Below the pieces are notes generated by a model, which worked only from the letters and a program-made list of their open reading frames with translations, ran no database searches and was not told the origin of the DNA. From Motilimonas sp. E26 (GTDB taxonomy: Bacteria > Pseudomonadota > Gammaproteobacteria > Enterobacterales > CBDFNC01), in contig NZ_JAIBHJ010000013.1 of assembly GCF_021278025.1 (NCBI RefSeq), positions 59,465 to 123,464 on the forward strand: a DNA stretch of 64,000 nt, given 5' to 3'. The position numbers and the translations under genes were made by a program. Shown here piece by piece: positions 58,890 to 64,000 of the stretch (its first letter is position 1; every line of letters begins with the position of its first letter).

Positions 58890-59390
58890 GTGAGTAAAGT
58901 ATTATTATCCTCGACCGAGGAAATAATCGATAAGATGAAACAAAACTGGTTTATTTCAGATGCCAGTGAAATAGCAGTGAAAATACATCGGCTACATCAT
59001 TTTTATTTGGAAGAATTAAACTCAGTAATACAACCAAGCCAACTAACCGTCGCTGAATTTAACGTATTAATGTCCCTAAGACGCGAATCGGCACCGCAAC
59101 AGCTAACGCCAAAAAATATTGCTAAATATCTTTTATTTAGTTCTGGGGGGTTAACTAAGATCATCAACAAACTCATTAGCAAAGGCTTAATTGTCGACGC
59201 CCCTAACCCACAAGATCAACGCTCCAAAACCCTTCTATTAACCCATGAGGGATGCTCACTGGTAGAGTCTTTATACTATGATTTGAACCAAGTGAGAGAA
59301 CAAAACGTTAGCGTATTGTCTGTAGATGAAATGCTGGAGTTAAACAGACTACTAAGCAAAATAATCAAAAAAAAATCAACCATATATTGA
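58890..59390 (+). CDS. MarR-family transcriptional regulator
   Basis: A 166-residue winged-helix regulator. The start is taken as GTG 58890 because AAGGTGA lies 6 bases before it; a GTG at 58881 is possible. The helix-turn-helix is QLTPKNIAKYLLFSSGGLTKIINKLISKGLIV and the wing is QDQRSKTLLLTHEG, the MarR pattern. Ligand and targets unknown. It may regulate itself or the neighbouring Ogt gene. Confidence 0.9.
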   Translation: MSKVLLSSTEEIIDKMKQNWFISDASEIAVKIHRLHHFYLEELNSVIQPSQLTVAEFNVLMSLRRESAPQQLTPKNIAKYLLFSSGGLTKIINKLISKGLIVDAPNPQDQRSKTLLLTHEGCSLVESLYYDLNQVREQNVSVLSVDEMLELNRLLSKIIKKKSTIY

Positions 59391-59473
59391 TTTCAATCAT
59401 GTCTGGCAAAATACTTAACTTAAAATGCTATTTAACTAGATGCTATTATGTCGTTTTGATTGAGGAATAGGCT

Positions 59474-59956
59474 GTGTTTTATACTCGTTTCAATACACCT
59501 CAGGGTGAGATGTTGGCCTTTAGTGAAGCAGACCAGCTCACAGGACTCTACTTTAGCAATCAAAAGAAACAACCCTACCTCCCCTCATACCAATTTATAA
59601 CGTTAGATGCCGCTCCCCCACTATTTAAAGAAACAGACAGACAAGTTAATGCGTATTTTAATCTCGCCTTAAGACAATTCGATCTTCCTCTGCATGCCAA
59701 AGGAAGTGAATTTCAACAGCAAGTATGGCAGCAGCTGAAAAACATCCCCTACGGTGAAACGGTAACTTATAAATGGATGGCCGATCAGCTAAAAAAACCC
59801 AAGGCTGTTCGTGCTATCGCCCAGGCAATAGGCAAAAACCCTTTGATATTGTGTAACCCTTGCCATCGAGTTATTGCGGCATCTGGAAAATTGGCAGGAT
59901 ATTCTGCTGGTATTGAAAAAAAAGCCTTTTTATTGCACCTTGAATCATCAAACTAA
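59474..59956 (+). CDS. ogt: O6-alkylguanine-DNA alkyltransferase Ogt
   Basis: Removes alkyl groups from O6-guanine in DNA by self-alkylation of its active cysteine. 160 residues, GTG start after GAGGA. The reactive Cys lies in NPCHRVIAASGKLAGYSAG, and the DNA-binding part has YGETVTYKWMADQL and VRAIAQAIGKNPL. Single-use repair enzyme acting in the cytoplasm. Confidence 0.93.
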   Translation: MFYTRFNTPQGEMLAFSEADQLTGLYFSNQKKQPYLPSYQFITLDAAPPLFKETDRQVNAYFNLALRQFDLPLHAKGSEFQQQVWQQLKNIPYGETVTYKWMADQLKKPKAVRAIAQAIGKNPLILCNPCHRVIAASGKLAGYSAGIEKKAFLLHLESSN

Positions 59957-60167
59957 AACAAAATAATACTTTCTTCGGTTTTGTATTATAATAATGGACT
60001 ATTTGCTGCTATCTAGCAGCACTGCGCCAGTAATTAATAGCAAAAAAATAGCAACCTATCGCTTAAGTTGTGGTCTTAGATTTAATGTTTCGTTTTTAGT
60101 AAATTAAGAACATACTAAATTTAGCTATTTATGTCTCAATACACACCAATCTAAACAGGATAAAACA

Positions 60168-60842
60168 ATGAAAGTGGTTGATTTTCTTAAACAAAAAAAA
60201 GAAATTCTGGCACAAAACCCGTTTGAACTAAAAGACTGGTTATCGCCCACTATTCGTGACTATTGGATCGAGTTTCTCAATAAAGCTCATAATAACCAAT
60301 TAGCTAACTGGGCAAGAGAACATCAACTGATTTCTAACTCTAACAGCGTTGCGACAAAAGAAGTTGAATTGCACCCTAAGGCCGAAGCCGTGCTTGAAGA
60401 TTTATCGCAACAACTGGGTGAGGAAATACACGTTGGGCCTTGGTTTGATATTACTCAGCAAACCATCGATGAATTTGCCAAGGTGACGCAAGATTACCAA
60501 TGGATCCACACAGATCCCAGCCGTGCTGAAGAGCAGTCGCCTTTTAAATCCACAATCGCCCATGGCTTTTTAACACTCTCTCTACTACCTGTATTAACAG
60601 AAAGTGTCGACAGTGATAATCCTCGTTATCCTACGGCGAAAATGACAGTGAATTACGGCCTGAATCAGGTGCGTTTTCCTTACCCCGTAAAAGTGGGTAG
60701 CCGTATTCGCGCCCGAACACGCTTATGCAAGGTTAATCCCATTAAGCGTGGCTTAGAGCTAGTAAAAGAGATTTCAGTAGAGATAGAAGGATGTAGACGC
60801 CCTGCTTGTGTTACTGAGTCAGTGGTTAGACTCTACTTCTAA
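60168..60842 (+). CDS. MaoC-family enoyl-CoA hydratase-like protein
   Basis: A 224-residue protein. The N-terminal 75 residues are helical with no family I recognise. The hot-dog MaoC domain (about 85-220) has the R-hydratase motif DYQWIHTDP...SPFKSTIAHGFLTLS with the catalytic Asp/His. It should hydrate 2-enoyl-CoA or a related thioester. Single gene, convergent with the buf operon. Confidence 0.9.
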   Translation: MKVVDFLKQKKEILAQNPFELKDWLSPTIRDYWIEFLNKAHNNQLANWAREHQLISNSNSVATKEVELHPKAEAVLEDLSQQLGEEIHVGPWFDITQQTIDEFAKVTQDYQWIHTDPSRAEEQSPFKSTIAHGFLTLSLLPVLTESVDSDNPRYPTAKMTVNYGLNQVRFPYPVKVGSRIRARTRLCKVNPIKRGLELVKEISVEIEGCRRPACVTESVVRLYF

Positions 60843-60852
60843 CACAATACAA

Positions 60853-60883
60853 CAAGCCTGTTCATTGCCATTGAGCAGGCTTG
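60853..60883. terminator. Bidirectional hairpin between maoC-like gene and buf operon
   Basis: Arms caagcctgttca / tgagcaggcttg (12 bp with one G-U pair), loop ttgccat. Between two convergent stop codons. Confidence 0.65.
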
Positions 60884-60891
60884 CTCATCCT

Positions 60892-61341
60892 TTAGCCCTT
60901 ATCACACCATTTTCTACGTAACCACGTATCAACAGCAATGGGTCCTGCTCCCCAAACCACATTGATTAAAATCATTAATCCCCATAGTTGATGGTCATAA
61001 AAGCCGCCATCCCACAGTACGGGATAAGACACCACAGCAATAATATTAAACACGAATAACACTGCCGCCATCGGCCTAGTTAACAAGCCTAAAACAAGAA
61101 ATACTGGTAAGATCAGCTCAGCCGCCGTGCCTAAATATGCCGCCCAGAGCCAAGGGATAATCGGCACCTGATATTCCGACTCAAACAAATATAACGTACT
61201 GTCCCAACTATTAAACTTCAGCAACCCCGAGCGAAAAAAGACCCAAGCTACCCACAAGCGAGTTGACAATAAAAGCAAAGGCACAAAATAAGCCAACATT
61301 GCAGACACTGCTTTATCATAAGTATCGATCAATTTATTCAT
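60892..61341 (-). CDS. DoxX-family membrane protein of the bufferin operon
   Basis: A 149-residue inner-membrane protein with four hydrophobic helices. The start at 61341 (MNKLIDTYDKA) has GGAG 7 bases upstream; an ATG at 61347 and longer frames exist. Typical DoxX features are the RLWVAWVFFRSGLLKF and AAELILPVFLVLGLLTRP segments. It overlaps the end of bufC by 8 bases, so it is the fourth gene of the operon. DoxX proteins often accompany bufferin clusters; their role is not established. Confidence 0.88.
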   Translation of the reverse strand: MNKLIDTYDKAVSAMLAYFVPLLLLSTRLWVAWVFFRSGLLKFNSWDSTLYLFESEYQVPIIPWLWAAYLGTAAELILPVFLVLGLLTRPMAAVLFVFNIIAVVSYPVLWDGGFYDHQLWGLMILINVVWGAGPIAVDTWLRRKWCDKG

Positions 61342-62110
61342 ATTCATTCTCCAGACAACTAAATCGGTTAAGTACCCCTTGAGCAATGTAGGTTTGAACA
61401 TAATGGCTAGGATCAATTCCCAATTGCTCCGCTATATTTGCTAGGGTAAGCCCTTGAGTACACCCTAAAAGAAACTGATAATCAGCTTCGTCTAATGGCT
61501 GCAAGCTAACTGTAAAATCAGGCTGCTTTTGCAATAAAACGTAACTAGGCATGTTTAAGTTGATGGCTTCAAATTGGTCTTGCTGCGCCATTTGATAAAG
61601 GGGATAAATAGCTTCTGATGCCCCACATAAGGAGAATTGAGGTGCTAAGTGAAACCTTATAAATGAATATTGTGTGGCAGGGAGCGCCGATAAATCGGCA
61701 AATGGAAACGGCTCGAATACCATTTCAGCCGACGCGGTTTGCTCTATCACCCACTCTAATTGCGCAATGCTGGCAACGTAAGGCAATGACGCTGATAGCG
61801 GTAATTCCGCTAACCAAGAGGCAAATCCTTCACCATAATCGATAATGTTTCCTGATTGCGGCGGGTTAGACAACACCCATTGCCTCGCCACACTGGTAAA
61901 GAAGTCCTCACCAACAAGCTTATGTGTCACAGGAAAGCTAGCTTGTAATGCATCACAACAAGAGATGACAAAGTTATTGCGGTAAAGTTGAATCACTTGC
62001 TCTGCCGAAAATAGGCCACCCGAAACATGCTGTTCAATATCTGAGGCCTGATAACGCAACGCCGCCCCAAATTCAGTTTGGAGCTGACTGAGTATCATTG
62101 ACTTATCCAT
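61334..62110 (-). CDS. bufC: Bufferin partner protein BufC (DUF2063)
   Basis: A protein of about 258 residues (start at ATG 62110, MDKSM; also possible 62098). The N-terminal DUF2063 domain is recognisable by GLFSAEQVIQLYRNNFVISCCDALQASFPVTHKLVGEDFFTSVARQW, and a second helical domain follows. In bufferin and methanobactin systems such proteins present the peptide to the DUF692 enzyme, as MbnC does. It overlaps bufB and the DoxX gene by 8 bases each. Confidence 0.9.
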   Translation of the reverse strand: MDKSMILSQLQTEFGAALRYQASDIEQHVSGGLFSAEQVIQLYRNNFVISCCDALQASFPVTHKLVGEDFFTSVARQWVLSNPPQSGNIIDYGEGFASWLAELPLSASLPYVASIAQLEWVIEQTASAEMVFEPFPFADLSALPATQYSFIRFHLAPQFSLCGASEAIYPLYQMAQQDQFEAINLNMPSYVLLQKQPDFTVSLQPLDEADYQFLLGCTQGLTLANIAEQLGIDPSHYVQTYIAQGVLNRFSCLENEYE

Positions 62111-62927
62111 AAGCAAGGGCCTTTTGTTGCTCTTCAAGCAACACAGATAACGGCGGAATGTCAGTATCCCACTCAATTAATGTTGCCACTGCTGGATTTG
62201 CTTCAAGGTAGTTTTGGTACAAACCCCAAACCGGATCGCTGACGCGACTACCGTGAGTATCAATTAAGATCTCACCTTCAGATAAAACTTTACGGGTGAA
62301 CCCAGCAAGATGAATTTCTTGCACCGCAGCGGTATTAATCTCTGCTAAATATTCACTGCAACGAAAGCCTAAATTCATCGAGCTAACATAAATATTATTT
62401 AAATCAATCAATAAGCCACACCCTGTTTGATCGACAAGCCTATTCAACAATTCCCACTCGGGCATCACTGACTGATTAAATCGCAAATAAGACGATGGGT
62501 TTTCAATCAAGATCTGACGACCTAAAACGTGCTGAACTTGCTCAACACGAATCGAGAAATGATTGAGTAGTTCCTGTGTATAAGGTAGGGGTAACAGATC
62601 ATTAAAGAACTGTCCGTTAATGGATCCCCAACTCAGGTGTTCAGAAATCAGCACCGGTTGGCAGTGATCAACAAGATCTTTTAATTGTGCTAAATGTGAA
62701 GCACTTAAGGGATCCGTACTGCCTAAAGATAGGCCAATACCATGACAAGATATGGGGTATTGCTGCATCAATTGATCCAGGAAATAACGACTTTGACCAT
62801 GTGGATTAAAATAGTTTTCACTGTGAACTTCTAGAAACGCAAGATCAGGCTTGCTTTCAAGGATCGATTTAAAGTGCGGATGGCGTAGGCCAATGCCTAC
62901 CCCGCCCGTTAATTTGGCCAAAGACAT
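62103..62927 (-). CDS. bufB: Bufferin-modifying enzyme BufB (DUF692/MNIO)
   Basis: A 274-residue multinuclear non-heme iron oxygenase. The TIM-barrel metal ligand motifs are EVHSENYF, SCHGIGLSLG, SEHLSW, IENPSSYL, IDLNNIYVSS, EIHLAGF, DTHGSRV and IEWD, matching MbnB-like enzymes. In bufferin systems it converts precursor cysteines to 5-thiooxazole. It overlaps bufA (TAATG, 1 base) and bufC (8 bases), so it is translated together with both. Confidence 0.95.
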   Translation of the reverse strand: MSLAKLTGGVGIGLRHPHFKSILESKPDLAFLEVHSENYFNPHGQSRYFLDQLMQQYPISCHGIGLSLGSTDPLSASHLAQLKDLVDHCQPVLISEHLSWGSINGQFFNDLLPLPYTQELLNHFSIRVEQVQHVLGRQILIENPSSYLRFNQSVMPEWELLNRLVDQTGCGLLIDLNNIYVSSMNLGFRCSEYLAEINTAAVQEIHLAGFTRKVLSEGEILIDTHGSRVSDPVWGLYQNYLEANPAVATLIEWDTDIPPLSVLLEEQQKALAYG

Positions 62928-63187
62928 TATTCTTTAGGCTCTAAGCTACCACCCGCTAATTTTTCACACAGCCCTTTAGGAACAGCAATAAAAGCATCAC
63001 CTTGGTTATCAACTTTTGACGTACCAGCACAAGAGCTAGACTTAGTTGCACAATCATTTTGTCCTGCTTTGGCAACGCCGTAGCATTTCTCTTTTTCTGC
63101 CGCCATTGCGGGTGAGCTAATCATTGTTGCGCCCAGTGCTAACACACCTGAAATAGCTGAAGCTAATGCGATATTAGATTTTTTCAT
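62927..63187 (-). CDS. bufA: Bufferin precursor BufA (DUF2282)
   Basis: The 86-residue precursor of a copper-chelating RiPP. Residues 1-29 form a cleavable signal peptide (SSPAMA). The mature part has the family's four cysteines: [18 protein letters not shown] and GLCEKLAGG. The first two bracket the core that BufB modifies in described bufferins. The product acts in the periplasm to buffer copper. AGGGT precedes the ATG. First gene of the operon. Confidence 0.95.
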   Translation of the reverse strand: MKKSNIALASAISGVLALGATMISSPAMAAEKEKCYGVAKAGQNDCATKSSSCAGTSKVDNQGDAFIAVPKGLCEKLAGGSLEPKE

Positions 63188-63196
63188 TTTGATACC

Positions 63197-63257
63197 CTGT
63201 TAATAGAATTAAGTAAAAAATAGTAATGAGTAACAGTGCGCCATACTCTATTAACAG
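63197..63257. promoter_or_regulatory. Inverted repeat in the bufA leader
   Basis: ctgttaatag (63197-63206) and ctattaacag (63248-63257) are perfect inverted copies, the first next to the bufA start and the second 61 bases further upstream. They may be operators or an RNA fold in the 5' leader. A GGATCA (TGATCC on the minus strand) follows at 63262-63267. Confidence 0.5.
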
Positions 63258-63470
63258 AACCGGATCAGGCTGATATATCTTTCAAAAAACATTGATAAAA
63301 TCTCAACCATTTGTTTTATATGTAAAATATATTTATTCATACCTTATTATCACTTCCATAGAAAATAGGGCTCAAGCAGAGGGGTGGTATGGATATCAGT
63401 CAAACATATATTTAAATATTAAGACTAAATATAATGGTCAATATAACTAATCTCTGGCAAAGGAATCTAG

Positions 63471-63923
63471 ATGACCACTATCCACCTTATTGTAGGTACA
63501 ACGATGGGCGCTTCTGAATATATAGCTGATGCACTCATTCCTTATATAGAAGAAGCCGGTTTTGCACACCAAATCCATAACCCAGCCGACCTAACCTCGC
63601 TACCAATAGATCAAAAACAAATATGGTTAGTCGTCACCTCTACTCATGGCGCAGGCGATTATCCAGAATCAATACAAAACTTTGCGCATCAATTAATAGA
63701 ACAAAAACCGCAATTAAGAGGCCTCCGTTACGGCGTCATTGCGCTAGGTGACTCAAGCTACGATACTTTTTGTGAAGCAGGCTTAAAAATGGATTCACAG
63801 TTACAAGATCTTGGCGCAGTACAAACGGGAGCCCCCCTAAAGATCGATATTCAGGAATTCCCAATACCGGAAGATGCCGCTGAAGCATGGATCCCTAGTT
63901 GGTTAGAAAAAATCAATCCGTAG
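63471..63923 (+). CDS. mioC: FMN-binding flavodoxin-like protein MioC
   Basis: A 150-residue flavodoxin. It opens TTIHLIVGTTMGASEYIADAL, has the FMN-loop STHGAGDYPESIQNF and ends ALGDSSYDTFCEAG. In E. coli the mioC gene lies directly beside oriC and is transcribed toward it; here it also ends at the window edge. It is divergent from the bufferin operon. Confidence 0.93.
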   Translation: MTTIHLIVGTTMGASEYIADALIPYIEEAGFAHQIHNPADLTSLPIDQKQIWLVVTSTHGAGDYPESIQNFAHQLIEQKPQLRGLRYGVIALGDSSYDTFCEAGLKMDSQLQDLGAVQTGAPLKIDIQEFPIPEDAAEAWIPSWLEKINP

Positions 63924-64000
63924 CTAGGGTCTGTTGATCTTTGCTGTATAGATTTTGTTCAGCAGTACATAGGCAGCCACATTATAGCAAACGCCAGTGA

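Noticed and set aside
63241..63267. ECF11-type promoter for the bufferin operon
   Set aside because: TGATCC is present but the -10-like box is 2 bases off the spacing of the candidate upstream of the sigma gene; kept only as a weak remark.

Overview
The window is chromosomal DNA of a marine-type gammaproteobacterium. The gene set and order (hemH, glyQ-glyS, gyrB-recF-dnaN-dnaA, rpmH-rnpA-yidD-yidC-mnmE, mioC) resemble Shewanella/Agarivorans-like Alteromonadales, and proteins such as TmaR, TusA, Udp and AvtA are clear relatives of the enterobacterial and Vibrio forms. The genus cannot be fixed by eye. The host DNA is moderately AT-rich. Four good parS-like sites between 21.2 and 25.4 kb, plus mioC at the right edge, place the window beside the chromosome origin. 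oriC itself is expected just beyond base 64000 and was not seen here.

Layout. 0.6-5.3 kb: a periplasmic thiol-redox operon (a DsbD/CcdA-like membrane protein, a TlpA-like thioredoxin, a cysteine-free thioredoxin-fold protein and a CX7C redoxin), divergent from a CadC/ToxR-like regulator with a TPR tail. 5.4-9.1 kb: hemH, an exported glutathione-peroxidase-like protein, a LON-domain protein and an RpoE-ChrR type sigma/anti-sigma pair. 9.3-12.7 kb: an OmpR-type regulator, a sensor kinase and a sugar-binding protein without transporter genes. 12.8-22.7 kb: tusA, glyQS, a Prx5-type peroxiredoxin, a lipid-kinase-like/DUF389 fusion, udp and avtA. 22.9-33.8 kb: gyrB-recF-dnaN-dnaA on the minus strand and rpmH-rnpA-yidD-yidC-mnmE on the plus strand.

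33.75-47.84 kb is a genomic island inserted at the 3' end of mnmE, the site class used by SGI1-like islands. It is bounded by an 18-bp imperfect direct repeat. It holds a frameshifted tyrosine integrase, two small excisionase/AlpA-like DNA-binding proteins, a DUF927-type ATPase broken by a stop and a frameshift, a 1.5-kb-codon lipoprotein with eight PKD-like repeats and a propeller-like C-terminus, a MobI-like gene preceded by iterated repeats (candidate oriT), an XRE repressor with three matching operator palindromes, a 28-residue membrane peptide and several unknown proteins. The integrase and ATPase damage suggests the island can no longer move by itself.

47.9-60.8 kb returns to host genes: a SpoIIAA-like protein, a RecQ-family helicase, a PadR regulator, an M48 lipoprotein protease, a SWIM-SNF2 helicase, a HAD phosphatase, a TPR protein, TmaR, a 1.1-kb non-coding stretch with an orphan terminator, a MarR regulator, Ogt and a MaoC hydratase. 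60.9-63.2 kb is a tightly overlapped bufferin operon (BufA precursor, BufB DUF692/MNIO enzyme, BufC DUF2063 partner, DoxX membrane protein), divergent from mioC. This is a RiPP system for copper sequestration and is the most interesting biosynthetic unit in the window.
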